DNA from: Trametes villosa
Lineage: Eukaryota > Basidiomycota > Agaricomycetes > Polyporales > Polyporaceae
Direction: 5' to 3'
Length of the DNA: 64,000 nt
NCBI GenBank assembly: GCA_002964805.2
Contig: PUDQ02000018.1
Location: 372,001-436,000, forward strand
The notes beneath the pieces are model-generated. The model made no database searches, was not told the DNA's origin, and saw only the letters and a program-made list of their open reading frames with translations. This document shows positions 11,358 through 22,111 of the stretch, in pieces. Made by a program: the position numbers and the translations under genes. Positions within the stretch are counted from its first letter, which is position 1, and the number at the start of each line of letters is the position of its first letter.

Positions 11358-12086
11358 TAGTGGGGGTTTGTTGGTATAGAATATACGGGCGCTTTTGTCA
11401 GGATGAAATGAGTACTTGGTTCTCGCTCGAGTCGCTTGCCCGCCGATCTCTTGAGACTCGTCGCCGATTTTCGTCTTCATGGTTGGCTCCAAAGGCGTCA
11501 ATGATGCAGGATATAGGCGCACTGTGCAACGATTACAGGTTAGCTATCATAGGTGGAGCACTCGGCGAGGCGAGACTATGCGGCGTTTACGGTGCAGGAT
11601 GGAGGCGCACCTCGTCATGTTCACGAACAAATTCGCATCAAGTTGTGACTTCGCAGGTGACCCACATTATCAATGGAAGACGAGCACCGCATACAGGCAC
11701 AGTCGGCTGCAGTTCAGAGCCTGATGTCATTCGAAGTTGCAGCGGTGGTAGAAAGGCCCGATTCCTGTATATGTCATGATTGACTGTCAGATGAGTGTTG
11801 AGATAATCCGCTAGAACGTACCATTCGCAGCGGCGACGGTCCCAGCCGGTGTCGTGGAGGAGGAGCGACTCAGCATGCTCGTCTGGCAGAATATCATCGA
11901 GCACATAGCGCGTCATAGGGTATTGCTGATTCACCACTTCGAAGGGACGCGGGCACGATGAAGCGTGAAGCCACCGTGGAGCTCCTTGCGAAGACTCGGG
12001 TCAAACACGTTCACACCAGCACAGTATTTGAGGAGGCGAGGTAAGAACCAACCCGTGTCATAACACGAATAGCCCCTTTGCGCACT
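11358..12086. other. Intergenic region with the 5' part of an inverted duplication
   Basis: No gene is supported; a 99-codon minus-strand frame at 11638-11937 has no recognisable family. Sequence at about 11690-11800, read on the minus strand, matches 21640-21740 on the plus strand (shared blocks such as cactcatctgacagtcaatcat). The block is therefore part of the duplicated unit that includes the DUF6593 gene downstream. Confidence 0.5.
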
Positions 12087-12768
12087 ATGAACGTCAGCTT
12101 CTCTTCCGATATCCTGACCAACTCGGCGGTCCTCGACAGCGGGACCGGACAGCTCCTGTTCGAGCTCTCGACCCCTACGGGGCTCCGGACGACCACGACG
12201 CTGCTGGACGCCCAGAAGAACGTGGTCGGTGAATATACGCCCGGCTTCGTGAACGACGAAGTGACGTACCACGGACGGACGATGAAAGTGTCGGAATGGC
12301 TGGTCAAGAAGAGTATGCTCTCGAGGTACGCGCATATATCTGTATGCTCGTTCGGCGTTCTGTCGCTTATTTGCTGGCACCTTCCCCAAGGACGCGGACG
12401 TTCGTTGCACAGAATGGGCGCGAGTACAAGTGGGAGTATGGTGGACTCTGGAAAGGAGGATACGAGGTGCGCGACCTGGCCGAAAACGAGCGTCTCCGAG
12501 GATGTAGCACGCTGACTTGGTGCGACGTGTCGCTGCGCAGCTCTTTGACTGCCAGACAGGACAGTCTGTCGCCAAGGGCCACCGGAAGCATACCAAGATA
12601 TTCTCGCCGTCCACAAAGTGCAACATCGACGTGACTCCTGACGGCCTTCCGATCCTGGACGCGATCGTGCTGTCCTTCGTCATCTGCGAGCTGATTGCGC
12701 GACGCGAGGAGGACACCGTTGTAGCTACAAGCGTTAGCACTCAGGCCGGAGCAAACGTGATCGGGTAA
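11690..12768 (+). repeat. Inverted segmental duplication, copy 1 (DUF6593 gene plus upstream flank)
   Basis: This block matches 20632-21740 in inverted orientation. The coding exons are similar at protein and nucleotide level. Leader blocks are also shared (cagtatttgaggaggcgaggtaag against cagcgtagtatatgagaggccgaggtagg), as is a distal block about 300 bp further upstream. Edges are approximate. Confidence 0.65.
12087..12768 (+). CDS. DUF6593 domain protein, copy A
   Basis: Three exons: 12087-12325, 12391-12466, 12541-12768, giving 180 residues. The protein follows the pattern of basidiomycete DUF6593 proteins: an N-terminal beta-rich part (MNVSFSSDILTNSAVLDSGT, then ELSTPTGLRTTTTL), DEVTYHGRTMKVSEWL, then RTFVAQNGREYKWEY and a C-terminal half with FDCQTGQSVAKGHRKH and GLPILDAIVLSFVICEL. 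The overall fold recalls LURP/tubby-like barrels, but biochemical function is unknown. There is no signal peptide or clear membrane span; the LDAIVLSFVIC segment is only mildly hydrophobic. Copy B at 20632-21307 has identical lengths for its first two exons (239 and 76 nt). Confidence 0.75.
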
Positions 12769-13145
12769 GCGGGAGGGAGAGTATGCATGGGCCTAAAACT
12801 CTGTTGTGTTTTATGTTAGAATCGACCACGTATGCATGCTTACCTCAATTGCGTATAGGGTGATCAAATGTGCGTGCACGTCTCGCATCGTCGTGAACTT
12901 GCATTGGAACCACCCATAACCACTAGTACTATGTAGTATCAGCTGACACGGCTATAGTTTGGACACGGAGCCTCACAGTAGTACGTTGAAGTAGCGGGGC
13001 CTGGGTGTTCACGAACGGGTTCGAACACGCTGCGACGCGTAGCACGCACTTACATTCACACTCGAACACCGAGCTGCGACAAGATGGTTTCGACAGTGTT
13101 GTACAAGAGGGGCTGGGCCCCGTGTGCAAGCTTCGCTTCGTTTCC
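12769..13145. other. Intergenic, convergent 3' ends
   Basis: The DUF6593 gene and DPP5 converge here. No gene is seen. A cgggttcgaacacg string near 13013 looks like a tRNA T-arm, but no matching acceptor or D-arm is present. Confidence 0.5.
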
Positions 13146-16100
13146 TCACTCGCTCTTCTTCGCGTACTGGCCGAGCCAGCGGAACACCTCGTAGTGCCAC
13201 TTCAAACTGTATTCGCCGTAACGTGAGAACGCGCCACTCCGGGAACAGAGTTCGATGCGCACCTGTTTCCGTGGTTCAGCACCCAGTGGTTCTCGTCCGG
13301 GAAGATGACAAGGCGGCTCGGGACGCCCAGCCTGTGGAGCACAAAAATCAGCCAGGGTCAAAGTCAGCGGGAGGAGAACCACGTACTGCTGCAGAGCATG
13401 GAAGGCGCCGATGCCGTCGGTCTCGGGGAGCCGGTAGTCCTTGCTGCCGTGGATGATGAGCATCGGTGTGGACCAGTGCTCGACGAAGTTGATCGGGTCG
13501 AATCTGGCAGCACAGGGACTCTGTCAGTACAAGTCGCTTCGAAAGGGGTGGGCTGACGTACTTCTGGATCACCTCCTTCGCGCGCGGCTCCCAGGGACGG
13601 CCTCCCCACTCGTGGTTGAACTGCGAATGGCGGCGTTAGACTCGGGCTGGTGTGTGTCAAGGCCGTATACTCACGAAGAAGAGCTCGTCGGTGGAGTAGC
13701 CGTGGTACTGGGCGCCGAACGCCTGCAGGTAGGATGAGTACGTGAACGCAGCATCTGCAGGGGATTTGACGTACTCCGTCGTGGCAGACCAACGCCTTGA
13801 AGTTGAAGCCAAACTCGGGGTGCCCCTGGATCCAGCTTCGGCGGCGTCAGCATCGACGCTGGACATATGGAGTGCGCATATACTCACTTGATAGCGTAGC
13901 CGCCGTAGCTAGCACCGGCAGCGACAGCGCGGTCGGGGTCGACCTGAGGAAGCTGTTAGGCTGAAGTTTGCAGCTTCTCATGCAAAGTTACTAACCTCCG
14001 GGTAGTTCTCGAGGACATGCTTGAATCCCTTCTGCAGATCTACGGTTGCCGTTAGCTCGAGTTCTAGTACCGATGTGTTCAGCAGGATGACGCACCGACA
14101 AACGGCTTGCCTCCCCAGTCCTCCTTGATCGCGTCGGTAAGTTCTTACAAGGCCCATGATCAGCTTCGAAGTGGGGAGTTCAGCGGACTGCGAACGCACC
14201 TTGGCCGAAAGAGGTAGACCCGGTCGGGTTGATCGCAACAACGACGTAGCCTTGCTGGGCGAACACTGGACAAAGCGTCAGTGCTTGTCAACGTACAACT
14301 TTACACAAGCTGCTGACCATTCGGGTTCCACCTGTTCGACCACTGGTCGTCCCAAGCGCCCTGGGGACCTGGTATCCTCGTCAGTAACCGAGTGAATCCA
14401 TGCGGCTGCAGACGCACCTCCGTGAATGGCCAGCAAAATCGGCCACTTCTTCTTCTCGCCCGACTTGAACCCGGGGGGCTTGATGACCCACCCATGGATC
14501 TTCTTGCCCTCCGCGCCCTCGAACCAGATCTCCTCGCCCTCCGAGAGGTCCTTGCCCTTCAAGCCCGCCGCGGCGAAGCGCGTCAGTTGGTCGACCTTTG
14601 GCTTCCCGCTCTCGTTCAGCTCGCGCAGCACGAAGACGTCGTTAGGGGAGGTCAGCGACGAGCGCGTGAAGACGAGGCGGCCGCTGGAGAGGGGCTGAAT
14701 GCCAGACGCGGCGCCGCTCGAGGTGATCTCGCGCGGGTTGCGGAAGACGTCGGGGAGCTTGGGGTCGGTCGTGCTGGAGGAGGGCGTGTCGGGGACGGGC
14801 AGCGAGAAGATCTTGTGACGCGCGATATCGCCGGCGACGAAGAAGACGGTCTTGTCGTCGTGTGCGAACTGTAGGGTAATCAGCTATGGTGTCCGGAGAG
14901 CGTGTATATGCATACGTACTGCGATCGCGCTGACGGAGCGATCCCAGTGCTGGGTGATCGTGAAACGGACGTCTTTCTTGAGGTCGTAGAGCACCAGCTT
15001 CGCCCTGTGCACAATTGAGCGCATATACCAGGCAATACTGCGTGCTTGCATACCGGTCGGACTCGTAGCCATCCTCGTCAAGCTCGATCCACGCCGCCTT
15101 GTCGCCCGCGGTGTTGAACACCGGGTTGTGCGTAGCGCCCTGTTTGCCGGAGGTGAGCTCCTTGGGGGAGGACTTTCCGTTGACGTCCACGATGTAGATC
15201 TGCATGAGGATGTTAGGTGTTGAACGTCCATAAACGCAGCTGTGCATGCGCACGTTCTGCTTGGTGTGCCAGGCAGGGGGCAGCTGTGGGTCCTTGGCAG
15301 TGTAGATCACTTGAGTGCTGGAGAGGTCGAAATCGTCGGTACCACCGAAGGGCTCAACCGGGGCGTGCTGGAAGCGGTGTCAGGGCGCACACAGCAAGCA
15401 TACCACTGCATAGCTCACATGACCGGTACCCTTGAGCAAGTTCACGTAGTCGTCTCCGAGAGCCCACTTTCCAGCGGCTCCCTTCGCGAGTTTGACGCTG
15501 AACAGAGACGATCTCTTGGGCCCAACCCAAGTGTCCCAGTGCCGGGCGAACGTGTCGTCGTACACAAACGCAGTGTCGCCGCGGTTCTCCCAAGCCTCAT
15601 CGTTCTCCTTGACCTTCTTGAGATCGCCGTCCTCGTGCACCAAGTCGGAGAAGACGAGAACACCGGCCTTGGCCGAGTACCGGAAGTTGGTGGCCGTGTC
15701 GGTGGGGAACTTGCCGATGAGGATGGGCGAGTCCGGGAGCGTGCTGATGGCAGGCGCGCCCGTTTCGACCTTGAGAGAGATGGCGTAGAGGCTGATGACC
15801 TTCTCCTTGTCCGACCCCTCGGCTACGGCGTGTGCGAGGGTGCGATCGTCGAGCCAGAAGGCTTCACCGCCGCTAGTCAGCGGAATGTCCAGCGGCAAGA
15901 TGGTCGTCTCGACGGCGGCTACATGGATCGACTTGGAGTTCCTGTGTTCGCGTTCCAGGGGCGCTCTGAGCGTAAGATGCGGTGCGACTCACTTCTTGGT
16001 CTTCAGCGAATACTCGCTGACCGGGACGTAAACCAGATCCCCCGCTGCGTTCGCGACTCCCGTTCCAGCCCTCGGCAGCACCGCGAGGTCCTTGGGGGAG

Positions 16101-16228
16101 AAGATGTTTGGGCCCTCCGCAAACGCGAAATCGGGGTTGGCCATGCTGGTGGTGTTCACGGAAGATTGGAGAGGGACCTGCGCTGCAAGCCCGAGAACAG
16201 ACACGGGGAAACCTGGGGGTACCCGCAT
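13146..16228 (-). CDS. Dipeptidyl-peptidase V, secreted S9C serine protease
   Basis: Multi-exon minus-strand gene (at least a dozen exons, about 720 residues). Predicted to release X-Ala-type dipeptides from peptide N-termini. The N-terminus has a modest signal-like stretch (FPVSVLGLAAQVPL), and FSPKDLAVLPRAG begins the beta-propeller. Propeller landmarks are FGGTDDFDLSSTQVIYTAKD, PAWHTKQN and TSGKQGATHNPVFNTAGDKA. The C-terminal alpha/beta hydrolase has WPILLAIHGG, GAWDDQWSNRWNPN, the nucleophile elbow GASYGGYAIK, the acid segment LIIHGSKDYRLPETDG and the histidine in FPDENHWVLNHGN. All three catalytic residues are therefore visible. The start at 16228 is the first ATG that includes the signal-like segment. 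Further upstream exons cannot be excluded. It is transcribed divergently from Rpt5. Confidence 0.85.
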
Positions 16229-16690
16229 CGTGCAATTGGGCAACGTGGGCGTATCGATGCTCAGGTGCTGATCGTGGGCGAGAATAAGAGGATTCCGGTG
16301 GGATCAGGCGTACCGCGTGCGTCAGCGAGGTCACCCCTTGCGATTCTGGAGCCCACCCACGCCATATGGCGCGTCCATTCCCACTTCCAGAGCGCGTCCC
16401 TATACACCACTTCCAGTTAAACGTGTTCTATTGGTCTTTCCCGTTCGCGCGACGCGTGTGTATGTGTGAACTGCTCCTCTGCGCGATGTTGCGTGGTGGA
16501 GCGAGCTCAGACGGAGGACCCTGACAGTCGGTGTCTGGACTGCGGGATACGGGCGCTTCACAACGGTGAGGTCAGGTGTGACCGTGACACAGACGCGTGA
16601 CTAATGGCTTTGTCACGGGGACGCGTACGCGCAGGATGACCAGCACGACGCGCGAACAAGCACACAGCACCGTTCGCCCCGTCCACCACC
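16229..16690. promoter_or_regulatory. Divergent promoter region of DPP5 and Rpt5
   Basis: 462 bp separate two oppositely oriented starts, so both promoters must lie here. No TATA box stands out. Confidence 0.4.
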
Positions 16691-18367
16691 ATGTCTTCCG
16701 CACCTCCGCCTAATCCTCCCGCAAACAACTCCGGAAAGCCCGCAGACAGCACCGCACCTGCAGCGTCGAGCTCGGCTACCCAGGATGTCGCCATGGACGG
16801 AGCCTCAGAACGCCCCGCGGAGGAGACTTGGGAGGACATCCCGGAGGAGATTATGGCTCTGTCCTCGGACGAGATCCTCACGCGGATACGACTCATTGAC
16901 AATGATCTGAAGGTACGTAGCATACGCTTCGCATGGAGTATCGGACCAGGGGACTAACCTGCGGTTAGGTTATGCGCTCGGAGACCCTGCGGCTGCAGCA
17001 TGAACAGAACGTCATGAAGGAGAAGATTCGCGAGAACGGAGAGAAGGTCAAGCAGAACAAAGTTTTGCCTTACCTTGTCGGAAACGTTGTAGAGGTATGC
17101 ACAAGCATTCTCAAAGGGCCTAACCACTCGCTAAGCGTGCGCAGATCCTGGACGTCGACCCTGAGGGCGAAGAGGATGGCGCGAACCGCGACCTAGACTC
17201 TATGCGGAAGGGGAAGTGCGCCGTTATCAAGACCTCAACACGACAAACAGTGTTCCTGCCTATGATTGGCCTCGTCCCCGCCGACAAGCTCAAGCCTGGA
17301 GACCTCGTCGGTGTGAACAAGGACTCGTATCTTGTGCTCGATACCCTGCCCGCCGAGTTCGACTCCCGCGTGAAAGCCATGGAAGTGGACGAGAGGCCAA
17401 CAGAGACGTATACCGACATTGGTGGCCTGGAGAAGCAGATCGAGGAGCTGGTGGAGGCCATTGTCTTGCCCATGGAGCAGGCGGACAAGTTCAAGACGCT
17501 TGGTATCAAGCCGCCAAAGGGCTGCCTGATGTACGGTCCTCCAGGTGAGTTCTCGCATGCTATCCGGTAGGGCTTTCTCGGTCACTCACAAGTACTAGGT
17601 ACGGGCAAGACGCTTATGGCCCGAGCGTGCGCTGCACAAACCAAGGCGTGCTACCTCAAGCTGGCCGGTCCCTCACTAGTCCAGATGTTCATCGGTGACG
17701 GTGCCAAACTCGTCCGCGACGCGTTCGAGCTTGCGAAGGAGAAGGCGCCTGCTATCATCTTCATTGACGAGCTGGACGCCATCGGCACGAAGCGGTTTGA
17801 CTCCGAGAAGAGCGGTGATCGTGAAGTGCAGCGGACGATGCTTGAGCTTCTCAACCAGCTGGACGGCTTCAGCAGCGACGAGCGAATCAAGGTGCGTCGC
17901 GTTACGTGTCCGGCGCGAGCTCCGACACCTTACTGACCGCCTATCTCTATTGCTCGACTCGAATAGGTCATCGCCGCGACCAATCGTATTGACATCCTGG
18001 ACCCCGCCCTCCTTCGATCAGGACGTCTTGACAGGAAGATTGAGTTCCCGCTGCCCAACGAGACTGCCCGCGCCCGTATCCTCGAGATCCACTCGCGCAA
18101 GATGACGGTCGCGTCGGACGTGAACTTCGAGGAGCTTGCACGCAGTACGGACGAGTTCAACGGCGCCCAGCTCAAGGCGGTGTGTGTCGAGGCTGGTATG
18201 ATCGCGTTGCGGGAGGGTGCGACGAAGCTCAGCCACGAGCACTTCCTGAGCGGCATTGCGGAGGGTGAGCCTCGCGTCCGTCCATTTTTACGCCGTAGGC
18301 GTGCTGATAAGCTTTTCGATGGACAGTGCAGAGCAAGAAGAAGAACCCGCTCAACTACTTCACGTAG
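16691..18367 (+). CDS. RPT5: 26S proteasome regulatory ATPase subunit Rpt5 (6A)
   Basis: Six exons: 16691-16912, 16969-17094, 17145-17544, 17599-17891, 17967-18264, 18327-18367, about 459 residues. One of six AAA+ ATPases in the base of the 19S particle, which unfold and thread ubiquitinated substrates. The order is: Ala/Pro-rich N-terminus, coiled coil ([20 protein letters not shown]), OB domain ([36 protein letters not shown]), then the ATPase domain with Walker A GPPGTGKT (split by an intron after GPPG), Walker [15 protein letters not shown] around [20 protein letters not shown], and the C-terminal helical domain. The end [10 protein letters not shown] corresponds to the HbYX tail that docks into the 20S alpha ring, but ends YFT where yeast and human end in hydrophobic-Tyr-Ala. 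Confidence 0.95.
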
Positions 18368-19344
18368 GCCTCTTTATGGTATTCGGTTTGTGCAATGTAC
18401 TGTGTTTTAGCTGTCGTATCGCATCGTGGACGTTTTCGCATTCCGATGTCCGGGCTTCTTCGGCTGCTGGTACATCACGGGAGATGTAGCATGCCTGACC
18501 AGGTCTGACCCCGTGGTGGCGGATAGAGTTGAGGCTAGAAACCGCCCGCGTGGGACTGCATACGTTCCGAAGCCAGGAAGTCGTACGCCTCAAATTCTCT
18601 CATCATCGACGTGAGTCCCCGTACTCCCCACCAGTCTGTCCCTGCAGTGACACATCTCTTTTGTGAAAAACATCAGACGCGCAATATATTCGGGACGCCC
18701 GTGCATTCCAGGCGCGTTCATGAGACATACGTGATGGTGAGTTCCTAACAGTTGGTATGTCGGGTCAAACTGCATGCATCCGTTGCGACGCCTGGTCTCA
18801 GGTTGGAGACCGTTCGATAACGGCCATACCTCCGACCGCCCTGACACCTGACTTTGTACTCACCACTCACTTCACCCGACACCCGTCGGCGACGTCTGCC
18901 TTCTCAACGAGTTACGACTGCGGCTATTTTCGTACAGGCCTGGTCTGAACGGGTCGGCTGGGCAGCTCTAGCACGGGCGTCCCGCGAGATGCCCCGGCCC
19001 AACCACCGTCAGCAGCTGGCGCCGTTCCGCGAACTCACGGTCTGAAGCTGTGCACGGTGCATTCTTGCCTGGGGCGACCTGGGTTCCTGATGCAGGGCGT
19101 GCGTTTGTCCTCCGAACGTTGATCATCTCGCCCAACTGCATGCGCGCACGCGCCGCGAGCAGAGGAAGCAGGCCGAATCAGGCAGCTCCCCGCGCGTATA
19201 AAGCCCCCCGCGCGCGAGGCATGCTGCCTGCTCATTGCCATCCTTCCTGCAATCCCCTCCGCCCTCTTCCCTGCCTGATTTACCTCCGAACCGTATAGCG
19301 ACCTAATCGCCGCCAGTCACACCACACCTCACACCTCCCCGACA
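18368..19344. other. Intergenic region
   Basis: No gene is supported; open frames are short and overlapping. A TATAAA box lies near its right end (19197-19202). Confidence 0.5.
19197..19202 (+). promoter_or_regulatory. TATA box of the small secreted protein gene
   Basis: TATAAA in the context gcgcgTATAAAgcccc, 143 bp before the start codon. The leader after it is CT-rich. Confidence 0.45.
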
Positions 19345-20005
19345 ATGAAGCTCTCCCTCCTCTCCGCGCTCGCGACGACCTTCGCCCTCGCCGCGGCGCG
19401 CGCCGTCCCCGCCCTCGTCTCGAGGACGGACACCGACCCGACGCACGGCCGAATCCTGCAGCCGCTCCCGGGCGCGCACATCGCCCCCGGCGCGCTCTTC
19501 GACTTCAATTACATCCCGAGCGCGGACTACTGCCGCTCGACGTACGCGTACACGGTCTGGCTCGTGACGGACGTGCCGGCGTCGCTCGCGCCGATGGACG
19601 TCTTCATGGGCGGCCACTTCTTCGGCCGGTTCGACTACCCGAACTACCCTGGTGAGCACCGGCCGCGCGGTGGTGTGATGGGAAGCAGCGGCAGAGGCTA
19701 ATGCGTATGTGCCGACGATGCAGCGGTGCCGTACCCGAAGAACCCTGCGCCCGCGCAGCTGACCATGCCCGACTTCTCGAAGGCGCCGGGCGGGTTCGGC
19801 GAGGCGACCTGGGCGACCGACAAGACCGTGCAGCTTGCCATCCTCGAAGAGTGGGCGGGCTGCGACTTCGATGTGCGTCCATGCTTCCCTTTCATGTCCG
19901 CTCGTCGCGTTTGACACCGGCTGACGTCGTGTGCAGGGCCCGCTCGGCGTATCGATGAGCCTGACGTACGTGCCCGTCGTCTACAACGCCACCACGGCGG
20001 CGTAG
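19345..20005 (+). CDS. Small secreted protein of unknown function
   Basis: Three exons: 19345-19651, 19724-19872, 19937-20005, about 174 residues. Residues 1-20 (MKLSLLSALATTFALAAARA) form a clear signal peptide, followed by a possible processing site after a short pro-segment (VPALVSR). The mature part has GRILQPLPGAHIAPGALFDF, YAYTVWLVTD, FFGRFDYPNYP and a Pro-rich stretch, and ends SMSLTYVPVVYNATTAA with one N-glycosylation sequon. Only two cysteines occur in the mature part, so it is not a typical cysteine-rich effector. The beta-strand pattern and size resemble a group of conserved basidiomycete secreted proteins, but I cannot assign a family. The TATA box, signal peptide and consistent splice joins support a real gene. 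Confidence 0.7.
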
Positions 20006-20631
20006 GAGGCACTCTGCTGGCCTTTTCTGGCCTCGAAAAGTTGACAGTGACTCTGATACGGACGCTTTCGGACATCTTACGGACGTATACGATACTCGCG
20101 CATACGGACAATCGTCGTAGTCGCACGCTTTCTCCGCGGTGTCGCCCGCGCTTCCGGTTCTTCTCTCTCGGACGATAGGTATTCTTCGAGCCATACGTGA
20201 CACTCACGATACATTCGTGTAATCCAGGGACTTTGTTGTTGTCGTGTCATTGTGCGTATTCAGCCATGTCGCTGTGCCCGTCGCGTCCAGCCACATTCAA
20301 TTCGCGTCCAGTCGTGCATTGCGAGCGCTTATATACGCTTGCGCTTTCTTCTCGCCGTGCACAACCTGCAGCCCGCTGGCGTGTTCGTCGAATCGTGAAA
20401 ACTAGGGGCGTCCTGAGGGCGAACTACTACCAAGAATATTGGAACGCCATATTACAACAATTATCCTTCTACTGAGAGAGGCTGGGGGATAGCTGGTAAG
20501 TGAGCAGTCCTTCGAAACACCATGACCGCATTCATAGAATCATACCTGCAGCCTGAGTGCGCGCGCTGATGTTGTATACTATACTAGCAGTGCCTGTGCC
20601 AGTGCTGGGCAGTGGGTACCCCGTTCCATGC
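20006..20631. other. Intergenic region
   Basis: Downstream flanks of the secreted-protein gene and of DUF6593 copy B, which converge here. No gene is recognised. Confidence 0.5.
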
Positions 20632-21307
20632 TCATCCGGAGACAGCAGCTGCACTACTGGTGCTTGCAGCTATCGCGGCGTCATCGTCTCGACGCGCCCT
20701 CAGCTCGCAGATCACGAAGGAAAGCACGATCGCGTCCAAGATGGGGAGCCCGTCCGGCGCCACGTCAATGTTGCACTTTATGGACGGCGAGAATAGTCTG
20801 GAATGCTTGCGGTGCCCTTTGGCTATGGACTGTCCCGTCTGGCAGTCGAGGAGCTGCGTACCATTGCGGAAGTTGTGCCAAGTCAGCATATATCGATGTC
20901 GACCTCGCGTTCAAGGCCCGATTGGCGCGCACCTCATATCCTTCTTTCCACGTCCCTCGGTACTCCCACTTGTACTCCCTGCCGTCCTGCGCAGTGAATG
21001 TCCGCGCTCTAGCAAAAACGTCAACAAAAGGGAAGCTGCCTGTTGAGTAAGCTCATATCTACGCGTACCTCGAGAGAATGCTCTTCTTCACCAGCCAGTC
21101 CGACACTTTCATCTTCCGCCCCAGGTACGTCACCTCATCGTGGACGAAACCTTGCGAGTATTCACCGATCACGTTTCTCTGCTTGTCTTGCAGTGTGGTG
21201 GTTGTCCGGAGCCCGGTAGGGGTCGAGAGCTCGTACAGGGCCTGGCCAGTGGCGCTGTCGATGACGGTAGAGTTTGTGAGAGTATTGGAGGTGAAGCTGA
21301 CGTTCAT
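20632..21307 (-). CDS. DUF6593 domain protein, copy B
   Basis: Three exons on the minus strand: 21069-21307, 20933-21008, 20632-20853, giving 178 residues. It is a close paralogue of copy A: MNVSFTSNTLTNSTVIDSAT, ELSTPTGLRTTTTLQDKQRN, DEVTYLGRKMKVSDWLVKKS, TFTAQDGREYKWEYRGTWKE and a C-terminal half with GLPILDAIVLSFVICELRAR. The first two exons have exactly the lengths seen in copy A, so splice structure predates the duplication. The C-terminal tail is diverged and two residues shorter. Function is unknown. It faces away from TPS3, whereas copy A follows TPS2 in the same direction. Confidence 0.75.
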
Positions 21308-21740
21308 GGCGTTTCAAGGTGCGATGCGTGTTGTGGTACGAGTTGAATCCAGAAGCCTACCTCGGCCTCTCATATACTACGCTGGGCGCGTTAAGGTGCA
21401 TCGCCCAAAGGCCAAGCGACTCCGCAGTGGCTTCAAACCGGGGTTCCTCTGCCCCGCGCAGCCTGCCCAAGTGGCAAGCCTTGATCAAGCTATCGGGGAC
21501 CCTTCGGTGATCCGAAACCTACTCCAGTATTCGCACCGTGAATAGAGGTTACTGTTCGAGGGAGATGTTGAACTTCTCGTCTTACTTGACGCCGGCTAAG
21601 ACCGTCTTCATTGCACATGGTGCGTCTATGTTACAATACGAAAGCACTCATTTGACGGTCAATCATATCACGTACAGGAGACGAAGGGGGACGAGCGTTA
21701 CGGGCCAGGTTCCAATGACATCAGGCTGTGTGTCGCATCC
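20632..21740 (-). repeat. Inverted segmental duplication, copy 2 (DUF6593 gene plus upstream flank)
   Basis: Partner of 11690-12768, in opposite orientation. Similarity covers the coding exons, the leader and a distal upstream block at about 21640-21740. Introns and intervening flank are more diverged. Edges are approximate. Confidence 0.65.
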
Positions 21741-22111
21741 ACTTGGCTATATAGCGTTCGCCGTTCGTTGCCGATCGCGACATGCGGGGAAGGCACGGTC
21801 GGCACGATTCCTCACATGCATGCTCAGGTGTGTCTAAGTCCCACGCTACGAACGCCGTCGAGTCCAATCCCTCAATACATGAGTTGGAGTCGGCGTCGTT
21901 TTGAGCCCTTTTCTGTGCTGCAGCGGGCAATGAACTTGCCCGTGCAGGGTCGAAATATGCCACGTGGGGTCCAGGTATATTATACTGTGGGACGAGGCGT
22001 CTCTCCTGTACAACCTGGTACGACAACTCTCTCGAGGATTTCAGCTAACACCTCGTGAAACTATACTACCACCTCCTGCACGCCAGACCACAGACGAGCA
22101 TAGAAGCCGAT
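21308..22111. other. Intergenic region
   Basis: Holds the upstream flank of DUF6593 copy B (part of the inverted duplication to about 21740) and the presumed promoter of the KOW gene. No coding region is supported. Confidence 0.5.

Noticed and set aside
13005..13030. tRNA T-arm-like string cgggttcgaacacg, and similar strings at about 46112 and 52240
   Set aside because: No A-box, anticodon arm or acceptor stem could be paired around any of them; two of the three are copies of the duplicated kinase flank.
15242..16420. 392-codon plus-strand frame opposite DPP5
   Set aside because: It lies antisense to exons with clear peptidase motifs and has no family signature.
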